Of a stretch of DNA of 64,000 nt, positions 11,746 to 22,372 are shown one piece after another. A program made the translations under genes and the position numbers. Location of the stretch: assembly GCF_000247815.1 (NCBI RefSeq), contig NC_021674.1, positions 84,896,602-84,960,601 of the forward strand. The letters run 5' to 3'. Positions within the stretch are counted from its first letter, which is position 1, and each line of letters starts with the position of its first letter. The stretch is from Ficedula albicollis. Lineage: Eukaryota > Chordata > Aves > Passeriformes > Muscicapidae. Below the pieces are notes generated by a model. It did not search any database. It worked only from the letters and a program-made list of their open reading frames with translations, and was not told where the DNA came from.

Positions 11746-12184
11746 ATGCAATGTACACATATATAAAGATGTTCACAATGAAAGCAAGTTGCATTGGTGG
11801 TACTGAAGCCACCTAGGTTCCTGAAACTGGTATCAGCTACTCAGCCGGTCCAATCTATTGCTGTGTAAGAAACTCTTTTGATGTTTAACAGAGACTTGGG
11901 GTTTGACCGAGCATCCTTATGATTCCAGCAGCAGTATGTGCTGTGTGCCAGACTATGCATATCCTGCCTATTGCCCTGCTACAGTTAGTGAACTCTTTTA
12001 TGACCTTGGGGATACTGTTGAGGATAGACAGATGTTTTGGACCCATTCCTGGGCATCTCATTTCCACAGGATGATGTAATCCTGCCTGGAATACTTCTCT
12101 CTCTGACACAAAATTGCAGCCGCTATCTGGGTGGGAAGGTGAAATGTTGCTGTTTAGATATCCTCGTCTTTTCTTAGTGTATTT
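11746..12184. other. Unique sequence, nothing recognised
   Basis: Short stretch between CR1 fragments. The 74-codon minus-strand frame at 11885-12109 has no visible domain. Confidence 0.4.
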
Positions 12185-12475
12185 ATAGAATCTTAGAATC
12201 TTTATGGTTGGAAAAGACCTCTAATTGAGTCCAGCAATTAACCTGACACTGCCAGGTCCACCACTGAGCCATGTCCCTAAGCAGCACATCTACACACTTT
12301 TTTAACACTCCCTGTGATGGTGATTCCAACACTTCCCTGGACAGCCTGTTCCAATGCTTGGCAGACCATTCAGTGGAGGATATTTCTTACTGACATCCAA
12401 TCTAAATGTGGCCTTGTGGAACCTGAGCCTGTTTCCTCAAACATGGCTTGATTGCCTGCTCCTGTTGGGTAGAAG
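12185..12475 (-). mobile_element. CR1 LINE 3' end, minus strand
   Basis: Starts with the reverse-complemented CR1 tail (ATAGAATCTTAGAATCTTTATGGTTGGAAAAGACCTC), followed by the typical block 'acttccctggacagcctgttccaatgcttggcagaccattcagt' (the 'HWNRLPRE'-equivalent region). Old and truncated. The LTR at 12492 follows within a few bases. Confidence 0.9.
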
Positions 12476-12491
12476 TGACCTGAGAGGTGGC

Positions 12492-13309
12492 TGTCCTAGT
12501 TTTGCTGGTGGGTGCCGAGTAGTGGGCAGAGCCTGTATCCGTGTGGTAGTGGTTACAGGTTGCTATTCTATACCACTAAATTCATCCCTGGTGGCATGGT
12601 TTTGGGGTAAAGGACAGGTGAATGCACCCTGGAAAAGGTGCCATTGTTTTGTTTTGTTTCTCTCTCAGAAACCTTGCTGGGACCAACAGTGAGCACCTCT
12701 CCCACCACTGCCCATCCCTTCCTGTCCTCAGGAATAACTCACCTCCAGCAGCAAACAGAGTTGAGCCCAGTGCCGTGTGTGTGCTGCACTGTGGTGGGAA
12801 CAAACTGCAGGGAATGGAGTGGTGGAGGTTGCCAAGCAAATCCTGCCAACCACAGCCCAGCCCAGCGGGTCTCACACAGTTACAGTTTTGGGTGTTTGGT
12901 CATCACTTCGCTTCTTCATCTCGGGCTCAAGGGCAGAGAAGCTGGGGAGACCATCCACCTTTTTGTCTTTGTCTTAGTGGCCACACAGAACTGAGGTGGT
13001 GGACAACTTTTTTTTGTGTAGGGCACCTTCTCTTTTGTATACTTTTGTTATTAATATCGTTGCTGTTACTGTCCATTGCTATTTGTTTTCAGTAAATTAT
13101 TTTCTCAACCAAATCTCTGCTGGAGGGTGGCTGGGGGGAAGGAGGAGCAGCTTATTTGGTGTTTGATTCTCAGCCATTTTTCTCATTCCATTGCTATTTG
13201 TTTTCAGTAAGCTATTTTCTCAACCAAATCTCTGCTGGAGGGTGGCTGGGGGGAAGGAGGAGCAGCTTATTTGGTGTTTGATTCTCAGCCATTTTCTTAA
13301 ACCACCACA
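12492..13309 (+). mobile_element. Endogenous retrovirus LTR (probable solo LTR)
   Basis: Begins TGTCCTAG and ends AAACCACCACA, the TG...CA layout with an ending typical of many avian ERV LTRs (a 'gtgtttg...ttaaaccac.aca' tail). About 818 bp, richer in G+C than its flanks. The last part is duplicated (see 13073-13302). No clear target-site duplication: GTGGC on the left versus GAGAC on the right. No internal retroviral genes follow, so a solo LTR is likely. The 112- and 157-codon frames inside it are not genes. The family is uncertain. Confidence 0.68.
13073..13302 (+). repeat. 115 bp tandem duplication inside LTR
   Basis: CCATTGCTATTTGTTTTCAG occurs at 13073 and 13188. The two units are nearly identical (TAAATT versus TAAGCT is the main difference). 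It duplicates the last ~115 bp of the LTR including the CTGGAGGGTGGCTGG block. Confidence 0.95.
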
Positions 13310-14870
13310 GAGACACAAAGTCCAAGGCTGTTACTGCTCTCCACGTGAGCCACCCACAGCAAGCCTTTCAGATCACATGGTATGGGAGATCAGGGCTGCT
13401 GTGAATTTGGTTGAGTTTGAATTGCGGTTATATTGTCACCTAAATTGAAATAAAGAGCATTGCAGAGGAGGAAAACCATCTGGAATAGTTAAGTGGCTTT
13501 GAGGTCTTCTGGGGAGATTGAATGGATGCAGGCCTCTTACCATCAATATCTCTTAGATTCCTGATTGTTAATGTCAGCTAATAGGATCCAGTGTTGGGAC
13601 TCCACAGCAGAGTAGAAGCAGACTTCATTTTCCTCTTATGTGCACTGCAGAGAAAGGAACAAAAATCCTGCCAACATCTCCAAACAGTAAATTTTTCAGG
13701 GAGCTCTGTTATAGATTGTAGCACAGCATATAGCACGAACAACTGAGTTCTTAAAATTGGAATAGAAAAAATAATTGAAACCTGAAGTCTTTTCCATTTT
13801 ATCATAAAAAATACAAAAAAAAAAAACAGAACTGCAAAAATTTACTTTGGGTGAGAGGCTATCCTTCTAAAAAGAGACAGGGGAATATGGAGAATGAAAA
13901 TCTGAAGAATGAGAAAGAGATATATCAAAGAATTTGAATTTATAGGGTAATAAAGGAGGAATGTGATGGCATACTGATGATTGATTGATAGAGCAAAAGA
14001 TAGTAAAGTGAATCTTAAACATAAATTTGGAATAAGGTAAAACCTCAATGATTTACAGTGAAATGTAAGTGAATGGAAAGAACTGCTCCATCAGTTGCAT
14101 ATTTATGGTTTTGGGATTTAATGGGACGAATTCAATAGATGTTAATTCTGATGTGAAATATTTCAATAATGGCTCTGAAGTTCTATTTGCTAAGATTAAA
14201 AATTTTCAAATCACTAAGCTTCTGTAGACTAATCATATAACTTCACAGATTTAACTAATACAGAATTGCTTCTCAAGCAAATTTTTAAGGTATATTAAAA
14301 AATATTTTAAGTCATAAACTATCTAAACTCAGCTAAAAGTGTAAGACTAAAAGTGAGAAATTTATACAAATTCACTCCAGCATTGTTTATTGATTTGTAA
14401 AAACTGATTCTTTCCTTCTGCTTTCAAATAACCTTGTTTACTCTGCTGTTTAGTTATCTTGTTTTCTTGTTGTCTACTATCTGCTGCAATTCCCCTCCCT
14501 CTTACAATTCACTGTATTCTTACACCTCATGAGATCTCTGTTTCTTCTTGACATTTCCCAGTTCAAGCCTTGTTACTCAAATACAAAATAATATTACAGA
14601 GTTAATAATGAGTATTGCCATTTATGTCAAATGATTTTGAGACTGATGCAAGGCTTCTAATTTTTAATGGTCTGTTGGTCATTTCTCAAACGAGGATATG
14701 CTTTCACAAAATTAATAAAAAAGCCACCCACTATCATAGAGTAAACAATATTTTATCACTATTTTTTTGGCAAAGCTTTTCTTACAAAACAGTGCTCACT
14801 GTGACTATCTGTCCTTATTTAAGTGAAACCAGTTTCTTTTTCTGATTTAGATTCCAGGCTTTCTAATAGC
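13310..14870. other. AT-rich unique sequence, no gene seen
   Basis: About 1.5 kb. Open frames are at most 85 codons. The 13319-13450 part may be a continuation of repeat DNA around the LTR, but I cannot name it. Nothing else recognised. Confidence 0.45.
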
Positions 14871-14873
14871 TGC

Positions 14874-14911
14874 TTTTTTTTTTGCTTTTTTTTTTTTTTT
14901 TTGGTGAAATA

Positions 14912-14976
<65 letters not shown>
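14874..14976. repeat. Poly-T / poly-G36 / poly-T29 low-complexity block
   Basis: T10, GC, T17, then GGTGAAATA, then 36 consecutive G (14912-14947), then 29 T (14948-14976) and again GGTGA. The repeat of T-run plus GGTGA on both sides of the G tract suggests a local duplication or an assembly join. The poly-G could form G-quadruplex structures. Confidence 0.95.
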
Positions 14977-15848
14977 GGTGACATCAGAAATAGAGCCTAT
15001 TTTTCCATAAAGATCTTTAAATATTTTCTGGTTTTAAGGCTTTTTAACCCTTTTGTAGAATTTTTTTGCAAAAACTAATATCTAGAAAATCTCCAAAACT
15101 TAAATTTTATTTATATGTAAAACAACAGGTAATTTGAAGCAATGATAGAACTCTTTGGCAAAGTTTGCATAGAAATTAACAAAAACTAGGCAAGACAAAT
15201 GTTTCATTAATAGTGAAAAAAAGGTGAGACCAATACAAATTATATCAGTGAGTCAGCAATGAGATTTCAGATATCAGTGAAAGGTAAATTAAGATACAAA
15301 GGGAGGGGAAAGTTTGCTAAGGAAAAAAGCTCTTTCCAAAAAAAAAAAAATAGGATCAATGATCAGTATAAATTTTGTGCAGCCTACTTCAGTCAGGCAC
15401 CTGGTAGGGTTCTGTGTGCACAGCTGGACATTGATCCAACTTTCCCAAGACTCTGCAGTCCTCAGCTTTAGGATTAGCACTCTGTGATCAATGTCTGATG
15501 ATGTACAGTGAGATAAAAATTTTTAATCAAAATTCTCCTCATTTATATGTCATCTTATCCAATTGGTACTCACTCTCTGAGCTTAATTTATTAGTAAACA
15601 TTGGACTCTAAAGTCATGAATGTTATATTGTAGAGCTAGGTTGTCCTAGCCAGCTATCCCAACTCTGCCTTCCTTGGTGCAGACAGAAAACAAAGTATTT
15701 TGAAACACTACAATGGTTTCTCCTGAAAAATTCCAACCAAATGTCCATTTGCTGAGACCTTTGGACAACTCTTTCAATGTTTAATCCACACCTGCCATCC
15801 GGCTGCCTTAGGCACTACTGGTGAAACATCTTTTACAGTTCTTTTATG
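14977..15848. other. AT-rich unique sequence, no gene seen
   Basis: No repeat signature or credible reading frame. The opposing 70- and 63-codon frames at 15259-15480 overlap each other and are probably chance. Confidence 0.45.
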
Positions 15849-15956
15849 TTATTTTCACGCTACTCTTGAAATTCCTAATGAAATTGGTGTCGAAATGCCC
15901 CGTTATTTTTACGCTATTCTTGAAATTCCTAATGAAATTGGTGTCGAAATGCCCTG
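15849..15956 (+). repeat. 54 bp tandem duplication, 2 copies
   Basis: TTATTTTCACGCTACTCTTG at 15849 and TTATTTTTACGCTATTCTTG at 15903. The rest of the unit (ATTGGTGTCGAAATGCCC) is identical. Confidence 0.95.
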
Positions 15957-16010
15957 ATAACAATGCCTAGTGTGTGTGTCTGGGGAGGGGTAACAGTATC
16001 TGTGATGGGA

Positions 16011-16590
16011 CACTCAGCCACCCAGAATGACAGGAGCACACTAAACACATTGTGTTAAAGAGCACGATGAAAATAAGCCAGTGGGAGAGTATTCAGTGAG
16101 TTCCAGTGACTTTGAAAAGACATGAAGGCAGCATGAACCAATGGCACAGGAACATTAAAGCCTGGAAGGGGGTGTTGGCAGAGGCTTTGGAGTGGGAGAA
16201 GGAGCAGTGATGGTTAGCAGAGCCAAGTGTTGTCCCACATCATCCCCAGTCCTGCCTGTGGTCTGTGGGGCAGAGACAGCCCTCACCCAGCCAAGGACTC
16301 ACAGCACAGGGGTGGTGACCTGCGGGTGGCCTGGGAGAACCCCTCCTTGGGGTGTTGCAGTGCTGCCTTCTTGGCTCCTGGCAGCTGCAAGGGCTCTGGC
16401 ACAGCTGGAGCAGGGACACCTCCACACGAGGCTGTGTGGTTTGTGCTGCACAACTGACACTGATAAAGAGCTCACTGATGACTGTTATTTACGTATGATT
16501 GGCAAATCAACAAAGTGCTCCCATCCTGATTTATTGGTAGGAGGTGCACTGAGCACTTCCCATGCAGCAGTCCCACACATCTGAGTTTAC
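16011..16590 (+). other. GC-richer block, possible old LTR
   Basis: About 580 bp with clearly higher G+C than its surroundings, starting TGTGATGGGACACTC. The style (CACGATGAAAATAAGCC, 'ggagtgggagaaggagcagtgatggttagcagagcc') resembles avian ERV LTRs, but I see no certain right end and no target-site duplication. The 130- and 76-codon frames inside reflect the base composition. Confidence 0.3.
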
Positions 16591-19500
16591 ATCATTTTTT
16601 CCTGCTCTGAAATCAATGCACCCCACTCCATAGCTCACATGGTATGTTCCCAGAGGTAATACTTTTTTTGTTTAGTTTTATTGGACACATCTGGTTGCAT
16701 TCTAACAATTTCAGAAAATTATCTAGAATGCTCTATCTCAGTTCCTTGTTCTCAGTACTCACTATCATGAAGTTTTTTAATAAATCTTTATTTTTACCAG
16801 AAAGATTTTTAAGCTAAAAATACTTGCTAACACTGGTCCAAGAACTTTTCATATTATTAATCCTTTCTCTTTTACATATTAGCTTTTAAAATTGTATGTT
16901 TAGCTCTGTCAACAACACAGTTTTCAAGTAATTTAATTTTTATCCTTCTGTTAGTGTATAATGCAATGTTGAAAATGTCACAAAGTAATAAGCCAAGTCC
17001 TGACTGAAAACCATTGATTGGAATGTACTGTCTTCCAAATATACCATGTCAGTTCTTTTGGAAACCAGATTTGTACTGCTGACAATGAAGACCACAAATT
17101 TATTTCTGACAAGAATTTTGTCTTTGGACAAAGCTGGCTTATTTAAATTCCAGGATTTATCTTTATTTGTGTGTATCCATGAATCTATTTAAATTTCTTT
17201 ATTTTAGCCCTTCAACAAGTTAAGCTAACTGGTTTGCAATTCACATTTTATTCTGTTTAAATCTTGGAACTACATCTGTAGTTATCCAATCACTTGGAAT
17301 TTCTTCAGTTTCCCATACAGGGTTCTGAAAGCTCCCAGCTGGTTTTCTTGGGGCTCTTGGGTGTCAGTTATCTGGGCCTGTTGATTTGCAAATGTATAAT
17401 TTCAACAGATGTTCCTTTACATCTTTCCTTGCTGCACATGGCAAACTTGCTGTTACAGCAGCAACAGCATCTGGGATACATACAACCTCATGCCTCTTTC
17501 CACGTACAGTGTCAAATATCTGTTAGGCATTTTTGCACTGTGTTTGTGTTGGTTTGCTTTTTGTTATTATTTTTCCCCAGAAATACCTAAATAGACATGT
17601 ACTTGTACTCCAGTCCTCTCAATATTAGCTTTCTTTCTCTTTTAACTGGCTTTCAAAATCTTCTTTTAACTATACTGGCCTCCTACCCAGAATGAATTTT
17701 TCCTGTCCCTTGAATTGTGGTTTATGGCTTACCCCATGGGACATGCATGAACCATTCCTGCCTTTTTAAAAAACACTCCTCATTAAACACATGTGCATTG
17801 TCAGTTATCACCAGTTGCTTCACAACTGCTGAAAGTGACCACTGCAGGCTTCAGGGAGGCTGATAATTAACGTTCTGTTCTCATAACTGAACTCTTACTA
17901 AATTAAGAACACTGCCATCTTTTTTAGGTAAGTCATTGCTGCATTTCATCCAGGAGAAATAATGCTTGAGTTATCTCACTCTGTCTTCTCTTGACATATC
18001 CAGCAAAGACCCCTTGAATTGAAGTCACTCTTGACAACACTGGTTTTCCTGCTATTGCATCTCAGCTGTGGTTAAGGAAGTTTTCATTGAGCATGAAACT
18101 TTAAGACTGCAACTCTGAGAAAGGTACTCTCCTTAGTTTTGTTAACCAGAACTTCTGTCACTATAATCTTTCATAGTACAGTATTTGGATCCTTCAGTGG
18201 CTGCAGTGTTTTCTGTGTGAATTATTTCTTCCTCTCCCTCCTCCTCTCCTGATTGTTCTGTTTTTCTAAAGGCAAATTGCCGGATTAGTTGCAATATTCA
18301 TGCAGCAAGATTCACCTTGCCACTTTGCAGTACTATCTGCTCTCACACATGAGCATCTCCATGCCACTCACCATGGACACAGCCCAGACTCCCAGTGCTG
18401 TTATATGGGCATTAAAGAATGATGTCTTCCTTCTGTGCTTAGGCTACTATGAGGTCACAAATTTTGTGTACATACCTTAGTGTGTATGTCCTATAAGAGC
18501 AATGCTATTGTTATTCTTCTCTATTTAGAGAACTGTAAAACCTTTCTGGCTAATCTCTGCTGCAAAGAAAAGAAATACCTCATTCATACAGTGTCCTCTT
18601 ATGGCAAATGATACCACCCTACCCAAGTTATAATTTTTTCTCTCTACTCATATAAAACAAGTTTTTATTTGTAGTAGATATTGCCTTTTTTTTTTGCTCA
18701 GATTCCTTCCCAGTTCCTTGTTCAGGAGCTAACACAGGTCATTTTCAAATTTGGACAATGGCTCTGGTAAGATGTTGAATTTATGATTCAAAAAATTACC
18801 ACAGATAGCTTGTAAAATGGCAGGCTTCTATAATCTCACTTTGCCTGTGTAAGTAAAGATACTCTAAAGCAACAAAACTGTTTTAAGTCTAGAGCTTGCT
18901 AGTTCATTCCAGGACTTTGTCCAATGTGAAGGAGGGATCTCTGCATCTCAGTGGGTTCAGGTAAAAAAACTGTGCTTTTTATAACTCCTGACTCATTAAA
19001 CTTATTGTAAGCATTAATAGTGATTCTCATTGCATGACAAATATGAAGAAAGTTGTAGTAAAAGTTTGTCTCTTTACAGCCAGGAGTTCACTGTAAGTAT
19101 GCACACATGAAAATCATGAAGAACATGAACTAAGTCTACATTCAGATATATCATACCACACATGATATAGTTAGTAGAAACACATATTCTTTTTGTTTGT
19201 TTTTCTTTGTGTTTGTTTTTGCTTCCAACTGAAGCAAAATTTGATTTGGGGTGTAATGGGGAGGGAATTTTTTAAAAGAAGTATTTTTCAGAAACATGTT
19301 ATTAATTACAATAATATCCTGAGGCTCAGATAATGACCTCAGTATGTCATCTTCACTTTTTCAGAAGGGCCAGTTTGACACAATCACAGACATTTCTAGT
19401 TGCAGATAGTTTTCTGCTGTGTTAAGAGCATCAGAAAATTAGTAATGATTATTGAAAAGAAAACATTTTATTTAATTTCTGAATGAAATAACTATGGATT

Positions 19501-19950
19501 TTTCCTCTTGGTTTTCCATATTGAACTGCAAATTTTGGTTTGAAAATTAACCTCTTAAAAACAAATAGGCAAAGTACTACTTTGAGAGAATGAATACAAG
19601 ATGCTAATTGAACACCTGAATATTAATTTAAATAGGTTAGAATATAACATTGAAAATAAATGGCTGTGTAGCAACAATGCATGAGGCATCCCCACTGTGA
19701 GGTATTGACTGTGTTTTGAATAGCTTTCCAGTGACTGACACTGAAGGTGATACTCATGTGTCACATCAAACACAAACTAGATCTTTTGGCAGAGTAGTTC
19801 CCGTAATCTAAACAATAGGAGAGAGAGAGAGGATATACAGTGGGCAAAGGGAAGAGACAATCCCATGGCCTCACAGGAAGACATGCTATTTCTATATGCT
19901 GACAAAAGTTGCTTTGCCACTGAGGACTGGAAAGGCAACACAGCTACAGG
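16591..19950. other. AT-rich unique sequence, no gene seen
   Basis: About 3.4 kb. Open frames are up to 98 codons (17294-17590), with no domain or splice context I trust. A T9 run lies near 18688. No repeat family recognised. Confidence 0.5.
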
Positions 19951-19959
19951 AATGAATGA

Positions 19960-20410
19960 TAGACACTGGAGCTAATCTTGGACCTGACAGACCTCTGTGC
20001 CTGGCAGCAAATCTGGGGGGAGAGGAACACTGCCCATGGTGGTTGGTGAGCTCAGCCTGAATAAACTGAACATGTAAATCCATGTGTAAATCCATGGGAA
20101 CAGGTGGAGAGCGCAGCCTGAATAAACTGAACATGTGTAAATCCATGGGAACAGGTGGAGAGCAGCATGGTGAACGGGCTGAGGAACTCTCAAAGCTGGA
20201 CTCCATGGCCACAGAACAACAGCAAGGAAAGTGTTGCACACACCTTCCAGCACGGGTGAATCACCCTCAAAGAAGGAGAAATCAGGGACTGTAGACCAGT
20301 CAGCCTAACCCTGTAAAAAGTTGTGGAGAAAGTCCTCCAGGAACCTATGTCCAGACACTGAAATCCCAACAGAACAAATGGTTTAATCTAGAGGAACTTT
20401 GTTTTCAGAT
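19960..20410 (+). mobile_element. CR1 LINE fragment, ORF2 RT start, plus strand
   Basis: Encodes the CR1 'LN.HKSMGPD' block as KLNMCKSMGTGG, twice because of a local duplication. At 20288-20360 comes the 'NYRPVSLT..GK' block in DNA form: 'actgtagaccagtcagcctaaccctgtaaaaagttgtggagaaagtcctccaggaacctatg'. Diverged, with stops. The left boundary is approximate and less certain than the right part. Confidence 0.75.
20053..20170 (+). repeat. 61 bp tandem duplication inside CR1
   Basis: CAGCCTGAATAAACTGAACA at 20053 and 20114. The first unit also has an internal repeat (ATGTAAATCC, then ATGTGTAAATCC). Confidence 0.93.
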
Positions 20411-22299
20411 CCATATATAAATTTAAAAATATATCCCCTATTTTTTCTTTAGTTCCCCGCCCTATTAATTTTTCATTGCCTGGCTTGTGACAGATAGGTA
20501 TCTTATGTTGGAGTATGTCTATTTGTCTACAGGTTAAGTTTTCATTGCCTGGCTTGTGGCAGATAGGTATCTTCTGTTGGAGTATGTCTATTTGTCTACA
20601 GGGTAAACCTCACAGAAGTGTTGATTCAGCTTTTGTCTCATCTTCCCTCCACGTATTCCCGACAGCAGATCCCAATCTTGTAACACTGGCTGAGTTAAAC
20701 TATTCCATATTAACCATAGTCATCTTGAACTTTCCTGTTACTGATAATGAAACACTGAAGTTGAAGGTTCACTTTATAAGAACATGTTGACTTAGATACT
20801 GTATTTATTGTCGGGAAAATTACTCTATTGGCCTGAGGACAGCATAGATACTTCATGGCTGGGGAAATGCCAATTGTACATTGGATGATTTTTCTCTTGG
20901 AAAGATTAAATGCACACTATTTCATTCCAACTTTGTTTCATTTCTGTCATCAGCCTTGGCAGTTGAGTCCCTTTATAAAATGGGTCTACTCTTTAAAAAT
21001 TTGTATTTGGTAAAATTTTAGTATAATTAATAATTGGAATGGCTTCAGGTTGCTCATTTAACTGTCATTGTTGCTTTTATTTATTTGATTAATTATTTTA
21101 TTTACTTATTTTTGTTTATTTGCTATTGCAGAGGACTTCTGTTTCATTGGTTACACAGTTTGGATTTGGCATACACACAAAGTTATAAACAAAAATAGCA
21201 AAAATAGCATTTCACTAAAAGTTATAGCAATTCTATAAAAGACCAGTGAATTTTGTATTATAAATAGAGTATGGAAGTAGAGCTTTAGAAAGAAGGAAAT
21301 TATGTTTTTGTTCATATATCAGTTCAAAACTTGTTTTGACTTCATCTATAGCAGGTCACATTATTCTGTGGTTGCCTTCTTGCACTCTCTTGACTACACT
21401 TAAAATTTGACTTTGTGTGGTCAATCATTGTCTTTGCTGAGAAGTCATTTCTTATTTCCTGAGACACTGTGGTATTGGAGATCAGCTTAGATATTTGAAC
21501 TGACAAATCCTTGGCTTAGCACTCGGTTCAGCAAAGAACCTGAAAGCATAATTAGCTATAAGCAGCATTGTTTTTCATGGGGCTGATCACACATATCCTT
21601 TTACAAAGCATGTCCTCTGCCCTTCTCTTGAGTCTGTAACCAAGAGGGGAGGGCTGTGCTTGGCTATGATGGGAATCTGTGCTTTTCCTCTCCATAGGTG
21701 CTCTGAGATGTCCACATGCCAGGAGTATTCAGGCCTTTGCAGGGAACCTTGGAGAAGAAAGAAAACAGGTAATGCTGGTTTGACCACCTCAGTAGCAATT
21801 TTTTATGCACTTTTGTCAAGTCAGTTGATGATTTTGGTTTGGTAAATTTGGTGAAGATTTATGGCAGTGCACAGAAACTACCTGCAAAAACTTCAGTAAG
21901 TGTGTGAGACCAGTGTGCTTGATTTACTAGCCAGCAGTGCTGTTATGGCTACTTCACAACCCCTTTGCAGCCATTATCATTCCTAAACCACTTCTGTTCC
22001 ACCCACTACTGGGCACCAACACTGCTTCTAGAAGGCAGACTGCAACTTATAAGCATGCAAAGTTTATAATGCAAAATTCAGCTGAACTTTGTATCCCTTG
22101 TAGATCAAATCCTTCTTGAAAAAAGTTTGCCACCATTACATCAGCATGGAAGCAGCATAAGCATACATGTCTGAAACTGCAATCTACAGCTCAGAAGTTA
22201 TTTTTAATCTTGAAAGGGACTGTTGTACCTATTCTGAGATTCAGTATATATTCCTGGGAATGAAACCCCCAACATACACTTTTCACCTGAAGATATCTT
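20411..22299. other. AT-rich unique sequence, no gene seen
   Basis: Apart from the tandem duplication at 20471-20608, I see only chance frames up to 93 codons. A T/A-rich TTTATTTATTTGATT-like run lies near 21075-21120. Confidence 0.5.
20471..20608 (+). repeat. 69 bp tandem duplication, 2 copies
   Basis: TTTCATTGCCTGGCTTGTG at 20471 and 20540. GAGTATGTCTATTTGTCTAC also recurs. Differences are few (GACAG versus GGCAG, TTATG versus TTCTG). Confidence 0.95.
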
Positions 22300-22372
22300 C
22301 CTTGCCTTGCCTTGCCTCATCCTTGCCTTGTCTTGTTTTATCTTGTCCTGTCTTCCTTTTTCTTGCAACCAA
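22300..22372 (+). repeat. Degenerate (CCTTG)n microsatellite
   Basis: CCTTGCCTTGCCTTGCCTC followed by diverged CTTGTCTTG/TCCTG units, a pyrimidine-rich pentamer repeat. Confidence 0.85.

Noticed and set aside
12354..13095. Overlapping frames of 112, 157 and 118 codons
   Set aside because: They lie in an LTR and CR1 tail, overlap each other in different frames and have no domain. High G+C makes long open frames likely.
14912..14947. Poly-G as a telomere-like or regulatory G-quadruplex
   Set aside because: It is a pure homopolymer without the TTAGGG unit, so no telomeric origin. Function cannot be inferred and an artefact is possible.
16192..16584. 130-codon frame
   Set aside because: It falls in a GC-richer block that looks like an old LTR. 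Several overlapping frames are open on both strands, indicating composition and not coding.
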